Shown: piece after piece, positions 54,179 through 63,550 of the stretch
Numbering within the stretch: the stretch's first letter is position 1
Layout: every line of letters starts with the position of its first letter
Assembly (NCBI RefSeq): GCF_900113715.1
Contig: NZ_FOQK01000004.1
Coordinates: forward strand, 62,001-126,000
Direction: 5' to 3'
Origin: Pseudoselenomonas ruminantium
GTDB taxonomy: Bacteria; Bacillota; Negativicutes; Selenomonadales; Selenomonadaceae
Length of the DNA stretch: 64,000 bases
Notes under the pieces: model-generated
Databases searched by the model: none
Told to the model about the DNA's origin: nothing
What the model saw: the letters and a program-made list of their open reading frames with translations, nothing else
Position numbers and translations under genes: made by a program

Positions 54179-55385
54179 TGAAAGCTTCCAGATGGCGCTT
54201 ACCTCCCTTTACGCGAACAAAATGCGCAGCCTGCTGACGATGCTTGGGATCATCATTGGTGTCGCGGCTGTTATCGCACTCGTATCGGTCGGCATGGGCG
54301 TGCGCAGCAATGTCACCAATTCCATTGCAAGTCTCGGCTCCAATATGCTGATCGTCTCGCCGGGGTCATCGAACCGCGGCGGTGTACGCGGCGCGGCTGG
54401 CTCGATGCAGACGCTGAAATACGATGATGCGGAGGCTATCAAGAACAAGATCAAGAATATCGAATACGTCTCTCCGTCGGTGTCGGGGTCATATCTGATT
54501 GTCTATGGCAATAACAACTGGAAAACCTCGGTGCAGGGTGTGACGCCGGAGTTCATGTCCATCCGTTCGCTGGCGGTTAGCAATGGTTCGTTCATTTCGG
54601 CAAATGATATGAATAAGCGTTCGCGCGTAGCGGTTATCGGCACAACGGTGGCAGCCAATCTGTTTGCCAAGGATAATCCGGTCGGCAAGAATATCCGTAT
54701 CAACAACCAGCCGTACAAAGTCATCGGCCTGCTCGAATCCAAGGGGCAGTCATCGATGGGACAGGATCAGGATGATATGGTCTATGTGCCGATAACGACA
54801 GCGCAGGAGCGCATGCTTGGCATTACCTATGTCCAGTCCATCAACATCCAGGTCGCTGATCAAAATAAGATGGACCAGGTGCAGGCCGAAGTCGAGAATT
54901 TGCTGCGGATGCGCCATCATATTATCGGCGGCAAGGAGGATGACTTCAACGTCCGCAATCTCACGAGCCTGATGGAGACGATGAGCCAGTCAACAGCGAT
55001 GCTGACGATGCTTTTGGGTGCGATTGCCGGCATCTCGCTGCTGGTCGGCGGCATCGGCATCATGAACATCATGATGGTGTCGGTCACAGAGCGCACGCGG
55101 GAGATCGGCATCCGCAAGGCCTTGGGCGCGACGTTCATGAACATCATGACGCAGTTCTTGATCGAGTCGATGGTCATTGGTATCATCGGCGGCATCATCG
55201 GCATCATCGTCGGCTGCGCCGTGTCGCAGCTCATTGCCAAGATCGGCGCATTCACGACGGTCATCACGATGCTGCCGATTGTCGTTTCGTTCGTCTTTTC
55301 CGTGGGCATCGGACTGTTCTTCGGCATCTATCCGGCCCGCAAAGCTGCGAAACTCGACCCGATTGAAGCACTGCGGTACGAGTAA
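54168..55385 (+). CDS. MacB-like ABC permease (FtsX-type)
   Basis: The 405-residue permease has one N-terminal membrane helix (MRSLLTMLGIIIGVAAVIALVSVG), a MacB_PCD periplasmic domain (about 200 residues) and three C-terminal helices with GIMNIMMVSVTERTREIGIRKALGA, the FtsX/MacB signature. It forms the mechanotransducing half of the pump. The ATG at 54168 overlaps the ATPase gene; a frame extended to 54078 has no homology to the family. Confidence 0.9.
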   Translation: MLFSESFQMALTSLYANKMRSLLTMLGIIIGVAAVIALVSVGMGVRSNVTNSIASLGSNMLIVSPGSSNRGGVRGAAGSMQTLKYDDAEAIKNKIKNIEYVSPSVSGSYLIVYGNNNWKTSVQGVTPEFMSIRSLAVSNGSFISANDMNKRSRVAVIGTTVAANLFAKDNPVGKNIRINNQPYKVIGLLESKGQSSMGQDQDDMVYVPITTAQERMLGITYVQSINIQVADQNKMDQVQAEVENLLRMRHHIIGGKEDDFNVRNLTSLMETMSQSTAMLTMLLGAIAGISLLVGGIGIMNIMMVSVTERTREIGIRKALGATFMNIMTQFLIESMVIGIIGGIIGIIVGCAVSQLIAKIGAFTTVITMLPIVVSFVFSVGIGLFFGIYPARKAAKLDPIEALRYE

Positions 55386-55487
55386 GATGCAGTGTGTCAG
55401 GCTTTCAAGGCCTTGATGTGTTTGTTACGGGAGCAACGGTTTAGGCTGGATTGTTGATACGCCTCGTAGGAGGCGAACAGGGGAATA

Positions 55488-55540
55488 AAACGCCCCCATG
55501 GGTTGAAGCTTTGCTTCTGACCCGTGGGGGCGTTTGGTTT
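55488..55540. terminator. Bidirectional terminator
   Basis: AAACGCCCCCATGGGT pairs with ACCCGTGGGGGCGTTT (one mismatch) around a loop that has its own small AAGC/GCTT hairpin. It lies between the convergent permease and HD-GYP genes. Confidence 0.85.
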
Positions 55541-55553
55541 TCTGTGGCCTGGT

Positions 55554-56618
55554 TTATTTTGGATTGTATTCGGTGATCGTGAGCTCCGGATGTTCGTTGA
55601 GGTTCAGGATCTCATCGGGGGAGATGCTCACTACCGGGTGAGCGGCGAAGTCGTTCGGGTAAGCCGCAATGGTTCCTTTTTCGCCGTTGTTGAGCGTGAC
55701 GCGCGAACCGAGGAAGGCATCTTTGATATGCGTGAGCACAGGGACGCAGACCGTCGGGTCGAGCGAAGTGAACATGTTCTCGGTCAGGTAGGCAATGGCC
55801 GTAAATGGCGTCTGCTTGACATAGCCTTCGCGCTCGGTGGTGATATTGTCATAAATATCAGCAATTGCGATGATGCGCGCGTATTCGTGGATATCGGCAC
55901 CCATGCAATTGAACGGGAATCCCGTGCCGTCCATGCGCTCGTGATGCTGCATGGCAGCGAGTTTTACCCCTTCGGAAAGCGACGGCTCCGTGTTCAGGAT
56001 ATGATGACCATCGACGGTATGCTGGATATAGGCTTCATAATCTTCGCCTTTCAAGGTGTTGATGTTCTTGTCGAGCAAGCGCTGCGGGAACTTTGTCTTG
56101 CCGATGTCGTGCAGGAAGCCGGCAAGCATGATATCTTTGCGTTTTTCGCGGTCGAAATGCATCCATTTGGCGATGACGCCGGCGAGAATGGAAACGCGCA
56201 GCGAGTGGTTGTATATATCGCTGGCTAGATGGTTGAGCTCATACAGATAGTCGATGGCACCACTGTTGGCAGCCATCGGTGCAATGCGCGTCTGCACCAT
56301 GTCTTCGGTTTTCTGCACCGGAATCGTACCGGTGTTGTTTACGTTGCTGAAGATGGAGCGCGCTTCCTGGACTACGCTGTCATAGTCTTTGATGAAGGCG
56401 TTGCCACGGTTGAAGATCGTGGATACGGCCTGATAGTTTTGACTGAGTTAGTATTCGTCCTTGATGTAGACGACAGGGATGTTCAGGAAAGTCAGGCGCG
56501 TGATATGTGCCTTGGTCAGCAATGTATTTTCAGACAAGACCACAACCATGTCGGGATTGACGATGGTGCGGGCTAAGATCATGCCAGTTTTTAAATCCTC
56601 TACGGAAACGGCTCGCAA
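55554..56618 (-). pseudogene. HD-GYP c-di-GMP phosphodiesterase, interrupted by in-frame TAA
   Basis: On the minus strand one frame runs from TTG at 56618 (AGGAGG upstream) to 55554, and encodes an N-terminal DUF3391-like part ending KDEY, a TAA at 56450-56448 (codon 57), and then an uninterrupted remainder with the HD-GYP motifs: HSLRV, HDIGK, HHERMDGTGFP and ADIYDNI. The neighbouring codons are in the same frame with no other damage. The stop would remove the enzyme unless translation restarts near GTG 56318. HD-GYP enzymes degrade cyclic di-GMP. It is probably a recent pseudogene or a sequencing error. Confidence 0.8.
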
Positions 56619-56737
56619 AGTAATCTCCTCCTTGTAGTTCGGAAATACGAATCTAATATATATAATTCGCACTGTTGGGGAAAATACCTGCAAAAAAAGG
56701 AAATAAAGCGAAATAAAGTACCAGAAGGAAAAAATGC

Positions 56738-56767
56738 TTGACAGCCTTTACAGGTTTACAGTATAAT
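56738..56767 (+). promoter_or_regulatory. Promoter of the second binding-protein gene
   Basis: TTGACA (56738-56743), 18-base spacer with a repeated TTTACAG, TATAAT (56762-56767). Confidence 0.7.
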
Positions 56768-56820
56768 AGCATCATATTAATCCTTTAATGAGATAAAGAA
56801 GTGAAAAGGGGCGTTTGCAT

Positions 56821-57630
56821 ATGAAATGGAAGAAACTCTTAGCAATCGGGATGACCGCTGTGATGACGGCGGCATTTGTCAGCGGCTGCGGCAGCAATAA
56901 TGCCAAAGATGCCGGCGGCTCGTCCTCCGCGGGCAAGAAAATCGTTGTCGGCCTTGATGACAACTTCCCGCCGATGGGCTTCAAGGATGAGAACAATGAG
57001 ATCGTCGGTTTTGATATCGACTTGGCCAAGGAGGCGACGAAACGCCTGGGCCGCGAGGTCGAGTTCAAGGCGATCGACTGGTCGAGCAAGGAGGCTGAGC
57101 TCAAGAGCGGTCGTGTCGATGTCCTCTGGAACGGTCTCGACATCACGGAGAAGCGCAAGGAGAACATGCTGTTCTCGGATCCGTATATGGATAACCGCCA
57201 GATCATCTTCGTCAAGAAGGGCACGACGGGCATCACGGATGAGAAGAGCCTGGCTGGCAAGGTTGTAGGCACGCAGAGTGCGGGCACGGCGGAAGAGTAT
57301 ATGGATAAATCGGATTTCTTCAAGAAGAATGTCAAAGAGGTCAAGAAGTATTCCGACTATGTCTCGGCCTTCATGGATCTGGAAAATGGCCGCATCGATG
57401 CTGTGGTCGGAGACGAGATCACGGGCCGCTATTATATGAGCAAGCATGCTGATAGCCTTGAGGCTATCGATTCGCCGGTCGGTGAGATCAGCACCTTCGG
57501 CATCGGTTTTGCCAAGGATAACCAGCAGCTGCGTGACGAAGTACAGAAGGTTCTCGACGAGATGAAGGCCGATGGTACGATGGCCAAGATCTCCGAGAAA
57601 TGGTTCGGCAAGGACATCACGAAAAAATAA
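56821..57630 (+). CDS. Amino-acid ABC transporter, substrate-binding lipoprotein, second system
   Basis: The 269-residue protein has a lipoprotein signal peptide (AAFVSGC) and SBP family 3 motifs: VGLDDNFPPMGFKDENNE, GFDIDLAKEA, WNGLDITEKRKENM and AVVGDEITGRYYM. It binds a polar or basic amino acid. The aspartate-rich ligand site differs from the first system, so the substrates probably differ. AAAAGGGG precedes ATG 56821. A terminator follows and the permease has its own promoter. Confidence 0.87.
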   Translation: MKWKKLLAIGMTAVMTAAFVSGCGSNNAKDAGGSSSAGKKIVVGLDDNFPPMGFKDENNEIVGFDIDLAKEATKRLGREVEFKAIDWSSKEAELKSGRVDVLWNGLDITEKRKENMLFSDPYMDNRQIIFVKKGTTGITDEKSLAGKVVGTQSAGTAEEYMDKSDFFKKNVKEVKKYSDYVSAFMDLENGRIDAVVGDEITGRYYMSKHADSLEAIDSPVGEISTFGIGFAKDNQQLRDEVQKVLDEMKADGTMAKISEKWFGKDITKK

Positions 57631-57644
57631 ACAGGAACAGTTTT

Positions 57645-57672
57645 GAGGCAGGCCCTTCGGCCTGTCTCTTTG
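57645..57672 (+). terminator. Intrinsic terminator after the binding-protein gene
   Basis: GAGGCAGGCC pairs with GGCCTGTCTC, loop CTTC, then TTTG. Confidence 0.7.
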
Positions 57673-57673
57673 C

Positions 57674-57702
57674 TTTACAGGGTGACAGCTTTCGTGTATA
57701 AT
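57674..57702 (+). promoter_or_regulatory. Promoter for the second permease and ATPase
   Basis: TTTACA (57674-57679), 17 bases, TATAAT (57697-57702). Confidence 0.6.
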
Positions 57703-57743
57703 ATAGCGTATTAACACTTTGCTACACTAAAGGAGACGCTTGC

Positions 57744-58388
57744 ATGGATAAGCTGTTCGATACTTTCCTGCTCATGCTCGAAGGTTCAGAGATTACGCTG
57801 GAAATTTTCTTCATCACATTGATCATTGCCTTGCCGCTCGGTATGCTGGCGGCTTTGGGACGGCTCTCAAGCCTCAGGCTGCTCAGCCGTTTCATCGAAT
57901 TCTATATCTGGATCATGCGTGGTACGCCGCTGATGCTGCAGCTGCTGTTTGTCTATTTCGCCCTGCCGATGGTCGGCGTACGCCTGCCGGATATTGCGGC
58001 GGCACTCCTGGCATTCACTCTCAACTATGCCGCGTACTTTGCTGAGATCTTCCGTGCGGGCATCCAGTCGGTGCCGAAGGGGCAGTATGAGGCAGCCCGC
58101 ACGCTGGGCATGAGCTATCCGCAGACGATGCGGCGCATCATCCTGCCACAGGTCTTCCGCATGGTATTGCCGCCGGTCAGCAACGAGACCATCAATCTCG
58201 TCAAGGATACGTCGCTGGTGTATATCCTGGCCATGAATGATCTGCTGCGCGTAGCGCGCACGATCGTGCAGCGTGAGTTCGATATGACGCCGTTCTTGAT
58301 CGCAGCGGTTTTCTATCTGGCGATGACGTTTGTTCTGACTTGGGGCTTCAAGAGACTGGAGGCATATTATGGCAAATATGACAGATAA
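57744..58388 (+). CDS. Amino-acid ABC transporter permease, second system
   Basis: The 214-residue membrane protein has four to five hydrophobic segments and the family loop [24 protein letters not shown], with [18 protein letters not shown] near residue 60, as in the HisM/GlnP type. It partners the overlapping ATPase gene (20 bases shared). It is a paralogue of the permease at 32471. Confidence 0.88.
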   Translation: MDKLFDTFLLMLEGSEITLEIFFITLIIALPLGMLAALGRLSSLRLLSRFIEFYIWIMRGTPLMLQLLFVYFALPMVGVRLPDIAAALLAFTLNYAAYFAEIFRAGIQSVPKGQYEAARTLGMSYPQTMRRIILPQVFRMVLPPVSNETINLVKDTSLVYILAMNDLLRVARTIVQREFDMTPFLIAAVFYLAMTFVLTWGFKRLEAYYGKYDR

Positions 58389-59151
58389 GCAGGAAGTCAT
58401 GCTGCGCATGCATGACATCCATAAGGCCTTTGGCGATAATGAAGTGCTCAAGGGCATCGACATCGAGGTATGCCGCGGCGAGGTGCTCGCCATCATCGGA
58501 CCATCGGGCTCGGGAAAGAGCACGCTCCTGCGCTGCATCAACAAGCTGGAGACGATCGACAGCGGCTCGATCGAGATCAAGGGCGAGTTCCTCGCCGTCA
58601 CTGATGGCGATGGCAAAGCCGAGTATGTGGAGACGAAGAAAGAGCGTCAGCTGCTGGCGAGCACGGGCATGGTGTTCCAGCAGTTCAATCTGTTCCCGCA
58701 TATGACGGTCATGGAGAATCTCCTTGAGGCGCCGATGCAGGTCAAGGGCCTCAAGCGTGAGGAGGTTGAGCCGTATGCCCGCCAGCTGCTGGCCAAGGTC
58801 GGCCTGTCGGACCGGGCTGATTACTATCCATCGCAGCTGTCGGGCGGTCAGCAGCAGCGTGTGGCCATTGCGCGTGCGCTCTGCATGAAGCCGGATATCA
58901 TGCTGTTTGATGAGCCGACTTCGGCTCTCGACCCGGAGCTTACCGGTGAGGTGCTCAAGACGATGCGTGAACTGGCAGAGGAGCATATGACGATGGTAGT
59001 CGTCACCCATGAGATGGCCTTTGCCCGTGAGGCTGCCAGTCAGGTCATTTTCATGGCTGATGGCAATATCGTCGAGCAGGGCGAGCCAGAAACCTTTTTC
59101 AGCCAGCCGCGCGAGGAGCGCACGCAGGCATTTCTGCAGAATATGCTTTGA
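58369..59151 (+). CDS. Amino-acid ABC transporter ATPase, second system
   Basis: The 260-residue ATPase has Walker [38 protein letters not shown] and VTHEM. A segment after Walker A ([18 protein letters not shown]) is longer than in the first system. It energises import via the overlapping permease. A terminator follows the stop. Confidence 0.9.
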   Translation: MANMTDKQEVMLRMHDIHKAFGDNEVLKGIDIEVCRGEVLAIIGPSGSGKSTLLRCINKLETIDSGSIEIKGEFLAVTDGDGKAEYVETKKERQLLASTGMVFQQFNLFPHMTVMENLLEAPMQVKGLKREEVEPYARQLLAKVGLSDRADYYPSQLSGGQQQRVAIARALCMKPDIMLFDEPTSALDPELTGEVLKTMRELAEEHMTMVVVTHEMAFAREAASQVIFMADGNIVEQGEPETFFSQPREERTQAFLQNML

Positions 59152-59167
59152 TTGGGCAGCAATCGTC

Positions 59168-59200
59168 AGAGAACTGTGGGGGACCGCAGTTCTTTTTTTA
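59168..59200 (+). terminator. Intrinsic terminator after the second ABC operon
   Basis: AGAACTGTGG pairs with CCGCAGTTCT (one G-T pair), then seven T. Confidence 0.85.
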
Positions 59201-59309
59201 TGGAATTTCTAATCCAATCGCCACGCAAGTCTTAGGATTCTCTTGCCAAGCCGTAGTACGATAGATAGGTAGATACTGGCAGTCTGCTGTTTTTCGTACA
59301 TAAGTTTCT

Positions 59310-59338
59310 TGATTTTTGTCAAGAGAAATACGATAATG
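59310..59338 (+). promoter_or_regulatory. Promoter of the amidase gene
   Basis: TTGATT (59310-59315), 17 bases, GATAAT (59333-59338), just upstream of the amidase gene. Confidence 0.5.
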
Positions 59339-59373
59339 AAGTATATGTGCCTGGATGGGAGGAGCCTATGGAT

Positions 59374-60567
59374 ATGAGACGAATGCTTATTCGTTTGTGT
59401 TTTATTGCATTATATATGATGGTATCTGCGCTGCCGGCTGCGGCGGCCGATTCGGATTTTGGCCAGCGGGTGAATGGGCTGGCTGAGGTGAAGGCCGTGC
59501 GGGTCAGCACCGATTCGGACCGGACGCGCATCGTGGTCGATGCGGACAAAGCCGTCAGTGTCAAGAAGATGGTCCTTTCCAATCCGGATCGCGTGGTGGT
59601 GGATATCCCCAAGGCCTGGCTTTCGCCGAAGGTAAAGAAGGATAACAACATCGGCAGCCGCTTTGTCGGCAAGGTACGCTTGGCCCAGTTCGATAAGCAG
59701 ACGGTACGCATCGTAGTCGAGACCAAGGTGGGGAAGAACAATTACAAGGTGTTCACCCTCAAGGGGGGGACAGTGCCCGGACGGGTGGTCATGGATTTTG
59801 GCAATCTGAGCCCGGATTCCTTGCAGGCGAAGATCGACCTGCCGGGAACGACGAAGCCGAAACCGCAGCCAGCGGAACAGCCGGCCAAGCCTGCTCCTGA
59901 AGTGAAACCGGCACCGCAGCCGAAGGAAGAGGAGAAAGCCCCGGAAAAGCCGGCTGAGGACAAAGACGATGAACTGGCGGGCATCACGGGGCTCAAGGGG
60001 CGCAAGATCACCATCGATCCTGGCCATGGTGGCAGTGACTCGGGGGCTATCGGCCCGACGGGGGTCATGGAGAAGAGCGTGACCCTGCGCGTGGCCCAGG
60101 AGCTCAAGCGGCTGCTCGTAGCGGAGGGGGCAACGGTCTATATGACGCGTGACCGCGATACGGAAGTATCACCGAAAGGCTCTAAGGCTACGGATATCGA
60201 GGAGCTGCAGGCGCGCTGCGATATACCGAACAAGAACGGCTCGGATATCTTCGTGTCCATCCATATGGACTCGTTCTCGAATGGTGCTGCCAAGGGAACA
60301 ACGGGGTATTATTACTCGCTGGGTTCGAAGCGTTCCCGTGAGCTGGCCGATAAGATCCGGTCGGGGGTCATCGATCAGATCGGTACCCAGAGCCGTGGCA
60401 CGCAGAGCTGCAATTTCTATGTCGTGAAGCATACGGACATGCCGGCAACACTCGTTGAGGTGGCCTTCATCTCCAACAAGAGCGAAGAGCAGCTGATGAA
60501 CAGTGAAGAGGGCATCAAGAAGGCAGCGCAGGGAATCGCCGATGGCATCGCTGACTTCTTCGGTTGA
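59374..60567 (+). CDS. N-acetylmuramoyl-L-alanine amidase (AMIN + amidase_3)
   Basis: The 397-residue protein has a signal peptide (LPAAAADS), an AMIN domain (residues 35-145), a Pro/Lys/Glu-rich linker (about 160-205) and an amidase_3 domain with the zinc ligand His218 in DPGHGG, GVMEKSV, and HMDSFSNG. It cuts the peptide from the glycan strand of peptidoglycan in the periplasm. GGGAGGAG upstream allows ATG 59374 or 59368. The linker is a typical low-complexity hinge. The enzyme may be activated by the EnvC-like protein at 44490 (inference). Confidence 0.93.
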   Translation: MRRMLIRLCFIALYMMVSALPAAAADSDFGQRVNGLAEVKAVRVSTDSDRTRIVVDADKAVSVKKMVLSNPDRVVVDIPKAWLSPKVKKDNNIGSRFVGKVRLAQFDKQTVRIVVETKVGKNNYKVFTLKGGTVPGRVVMDFGNLSPDSLQAKIDLPGTTKPKPQPAEQPAKPAPEVKPAPQPKEEEKAPEKPAEDKDDELAGITGLKGRKITIDPGHGGSDSGAIGPTGVMEKSVTLRVAQELKRLLVAEGATVYMTRDRDTEVSPKGSKATDIEELQARCDIPNKNGSDIFVSIHMDSFSNGAAKGTTGYYYSLGSKRSRELADKIRSGVIDQIGTQSRGTQSCNFYVVKHTDMPATLVEVAFISNKSEEQLMNSEEGIKKAAQGIADGIADFFG

Positions 60568-60625
60568 GGAGGTTGCACAGATTCATTGGATGACAGTAGG
60601 GAAAGAGAGGATTTGACATTATATA

Positions 60626-61825
60626 ATGGAAGAGAAAACGGAAATCGAGCAGAATAACGAGACGCTGGAAGAAATGGTGAAGGCGGATATGGAAGAGCGC
60701 CGCAAGGCTCTGTTCCGCCACAAGCTGCCGGCCAAGCTGGAGCTTTTGCCGATGCTCGAAGCTATGACGAAGGCAGAGCTGGACGACATCCGCTACAACC
60801 TCAATGTGACGGGGGTGAGCTCGCTCAAGAAGGCTGAGCTTGCTGAGCGGCTGGCAGGCGAGATTTTGAAGTTTGCCCAGCGCTGGTTACCCTCGATCCT
60901 CGAAGAGGAGTATGAGTGCTTCCAGCATCTTATCGCCCATGATGGCCTGACGACGGAATTCCGCGCTGACGATGTGCGGCTGGATTATCTGCGCGGACTG
61001 GGTCTCGTTTCCTGCGGCAAGCAGGAGGACAAATTGGCTTGGTATATGCCGAAGGAAGTACAGGCTGAGTTCAAGAAGCTCGACTCGGGGGCCTTTCGCA
61101 GTCTGGCAGAACTCAATACGGAAGTCACGCGTCTGGCTTCGGGCTGCTTGTTCTACTATGGCTATATGAACTACGACCAGCTCTATGCCCAGGTTTCGGC
61201 GTATCTGGAGGAGGCACAGCGCGAGCAGCTGTCGTTCATGGACTTTGTCGGTGTCATGCTCAATGCTTCGTGCTGGCAGAATACGCTCGTGGCACTGCCG
61301 CAGGGCGCCAAATACTACACGCTGATCGATGAGAACAAGCTCGAAGACGAGCAGCGCAAGCATGGCAGCCTGCCGTTTGCCACGCTGAGCTACAGCCAGG
61401 TCTATGATGCTGGTACGGAAAGCTATATCGATGCGACCATCGCGTATAAGGATCTGGCGCAGTTCTTCATGCGTGAGCATGGCTGTGATGTGCTCAAGGC
61501 GGCCGATATTGTCGGCGAGATCCTCATCCTGCTGCAGAACGGCGGCAATATGGAAGAAGCTGTGGACTATCTGACGGAGCTGGGATTCATGAAGGATGAC
61601 CGCAAGGCCGAAGCCATCGTGCCGCTCTTGATCGCCTATAACAATTCGACGCATCTCTGGCCGCTCAAGGGCCATACGCCGGAACAGCTCATGGCAGCTG
61701 CCGGACAGGGCAAGATCATCCCCTTCGAGGAGGTCCGCCGCCGCAAGGTCGGGCGCAATGAGCCATGCCCTTGTGGCAGTGGCAAGAAGTACAAGAATTG
61801 CTGCCTGCATAAGGATGAGAATTAA
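60626..61825 (+). CDS. SEC-C motif protein of unknown function
   Basis: The 399-residue protein has an N-terminal SAP-like helical part (LPAKLELLPMLEAMTKAELDD and KAELAERLA), a long uncharacterised middle, and a C-terminal SEC-C zinc motif ([16 protein letters not shown]) nearly identical to the end of SecA in this window. The SEC-C motif in SecA binds SecB or ribosomes, so this protein may bind the same partner. No known enzyme motif is seen. The weak ribosome site lies 14 bases from the ATG; the ATG lies within a TATAATG. Confidence 0.75.
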   Translation: MEEKTEIEQNNETLEEMVKADMEERRKALFRHKLPAKLELLPMLEAMTKAELDDIRYNLNVTGVSSLKKAELAERLAGEILKFAQRWLPSILEEEYECFQHLIAHDGLTTEFRADDVRLDYLRGLGLVSCGKQEDKLAWYMPKEVQAEFKKLDSGAFRSLAELNTEVTRLASGCLFYYGYMNYDQLYAQVSAYLEEAQREQLSFMDFVGVMLNASCWQNTLVALPQGAKYYTLIDENKLEDEQRKHGSLPFATLSYSQVYDAGTESYIDATIAYKDLAQFFMREHGCDVLKAADIVGEILILLQNGGNMEEAVDYLTELGFMKDDRKAEAIVPLLIAYNNSTHLWPLKGHTPEQLMAAAGQGKIIPFEEVRRRKVGRNEPCPCGSGKKYKNCCLHKDEN

Positions 61826-63168
61826 TGAAAAAGACTATTGGCTATAAACAAAAAGCACGGCAGTTCTTTGCCGTGCTGCTGCCAATCTTCATCACCCAGC
61901 TGTCGCTTATGGCAACTGGGTTTTTCAATACGGTCATGGCTGGGCACATCAGCCAGCAGGATTTGGCAGGTGTCGCTGTGGGCGTCAATCTGTTCCTGCC
62001 ATTTTTCGGAGCGTTTCTCGGAATCATTTCGGGATTGACGCCGACCATTTCGCAGCTCTATGGAGCGGGCAAGCGGGAGAAGATTGGCTTTATCGTAAAA
62101 CAGGGGTTTTATTGGGCACTGACACTTGCGGTGTTATTTATTGGCGCAGGCTGGCTCTTGGTGCCGTATATCTTGCCGCTGCTGGCGTTGGAGCCGCGGG
62201 TGGAATACATCACGCAGCATTATCTGATGGCGGTATCGGCAGGCATTGTACCGATTTTCCTGGCGGCGGTGTTGCGCAACTTCATCGATGCCCATGGGCG
62301 CACGCGGCTTACGATGCTTATCACGATGACGACAGTGCCCGTGAATATCGCGCTCAACTATGTATTCATGTACGGTCATTTTGGTCTGCCAGCCTTTGGT
62401 GGCATTGGCGCGGGCGTCGGCTCCGCTATTGCCTTTACGCTGAACCTGCTGCTGAATGTCCTGGCGGTCACGCACTGCGAGCCCTTCCAAAGCTATCATG
62501 TCTTCCGTTCATTGCCACGGCCGGACTTTGCCGAGTGGCGCAAGCAGCTCGGTGTGGGCATACCGATTGGCAGCACCATGTTCTGTGAGCAGAGCATCTT
62601 TGGTGCGGTGGGCCTATTTATGACGGCCTATGGCACGGTCATCGTTGCCGCTCATCAGGCAGCAATGAATTTCACGACTATCGTCTACATGATTCCGCTG
62701 GCAGTCAGCATGACGCTGACGATTCTCGTTGGCTATGAGGTCGGGGCTAAGCGCTACGCAGATGCACAGCAGTATATCCGCCTGAGCCGCGTGCTGACGA
62801 TGCTCTTCGTGGGAACGCTGGCCCTTGTCCTGACCCAGTTCAAAAGTGAGATCGCATCGCTCTACACATCGAGTGCCGAGGTGCAGCCCATCCTGGCTGG
62901 CTTTCTTGTCTATGCGGTGTTCATGCAGGTTTCAGACAGTATCAATGCACCGCTGCAGGGGGCCTTGCGCGGCTATAAGGATGTGCATGTGACGTTTTTG
63001 CTTGCGGTGCTCTCCTTTTGGGTTATCGGCCTGCCGCTGGGCTGGGGGCTGGCCAACTATACGTCCTGGGGTCCTTATGGTTATTGGCTGGGACTGATTG
63101 GAGGTATCCTTGCCGGTGCGGTATTGCTGGTACTGCGGCTCCGGCAGGTACAGGCGCGGCTGGGCTGA
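61825..63168 (+). CDS. MATE-family efflux transporter
   Basis: The 447-residue protein has 12 predicted membrane segments in two MatE repeats, starting with FFAVLLPIFITQLSLMATGFFNTVMAGHIS and having a family Gly/Pro pattern in helix 7 (GVGIPIGSTMFCEQSIFGAVG). It exports drugs or metabolites in exchange for Na+ or H+. It overlaps the SEC-C gene by one base (TAATG), so these genes are coupled. Substrate is unknown. Confidence 0.92.
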   Translation: MKKTIGYKQKARQFFAVLLPIFITQLSLMATGFFNTVMAGHISQQDLAGVAVGVNLFLPFFGAFLGIISGLTPTISQLYGAGKREKIGFIVKQGFYWALTLAVLFIGAGWLLVPYILPLLALEPRVEYITQHYLMAVSAGIVPIFLAAVLRNFIDAHGRTRLTMLITMTTVPVNIALNYVFMYGHFGLPAFGGIGAGVGSAIAFTLNLLLNVLAVTHCEPFQSYHVFRSLPRPDFAEWRKQLGVGIPIGSTMFCEQSIFGAVGLFMTAYGTVIVAAHQAAMNFTTIVYMIPLAVSMTLTILVGYEVGAKRYADAQQYIRLSRVLTMLFVGTLALVLTQFKSEIASLYTSSAEVQPILAGFLVYAVFMQVSDSINAPLQGALRGYKDVHVTFLLAVLSFWVIGLPLGWGLANYTSWGPYGYWLGLIGGILAGAVLLVLRLRQVQARLG

Positions 63169-63174
63169 TGGGTG

Positions 63175-63203
63175 TTGACAATAAATATCTATAATGCTAT
63201 GAT
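63175..63203 (+). promoter_or_regulatory. Promoter of the riboswitch-controlled operon
   Basis: TTGACA (63175-63180), 17 bases, TATGAT (63198-63203), directly after the MATE gene and upstream of the cobalamin riboswitch. Confidence 0.55.
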
Positions 63204-63254
63204 GACAAAGTATTATTGTTGTCAGCCGATGATGATATAGCCAATTTCAAATCA

Positions 63255-63410
63255 AGGATCAGGTGTCGGGAGACTTAATAGAGAAACCGGTAGATGCCGG
63301 TGCGGTCACGCCACTGTAACAGGGAGCTGTCCTGCAAGTATGTCACTAAGGCGAAAGCCTTGGGAAGGCGCGGGATGGCGAGGAACTGGAGCCAGGAGAA
63401 CTGCCTGATT
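63255..63410 (+). ncRNA. Cobalamin riboswitch
   Basis: The leader holds the B12-riboswitch landmarks in order: GGTGTCGGGAGACTTAATAG, AACCGGT-GCCGGT, the GCCACTGTAAC B12 box, and GGAGCCAGGAGAACTGCC near the end. It should bind adenosylcobalamin and turn off the downstream cobalamin-uptake genes, probably through the terminator at 63499. Boundaries are approximate. Confidence 0.92.
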
Positions 63411-63498
63411 GACAATCACCGTTAGACCTGCGAGCGATGGGGAGGGGATTAGCAGTGGGATTCTGTTGCAGTGTAGTTTTGGTATACAGTTTTTAGCG

Positions 63499-63526
63499 GC
63501 CTTCTCCTTTGGGAGAAGGCTTTTTG
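63499..63526 (+). terminator. Riboswitch-linked intrinsic terminator
   Basis: GCCTTCTCC pairs with GGAGAAGGC, then five T. It lies between the riboswitch and the BtuF-like gene and is probably the expression platform. Confidence 0.8.
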
Positions 63527-63550
63527 TGTGCAGGAAAAGGAGTGGAATGT

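Noticed and set aside
63175-63195. TTGACA with TATAAT at 63190 as the riboswitch promoter
   Set aside because: Only 9 bases separate them; TATGAT at 63198 is 17 bases away.
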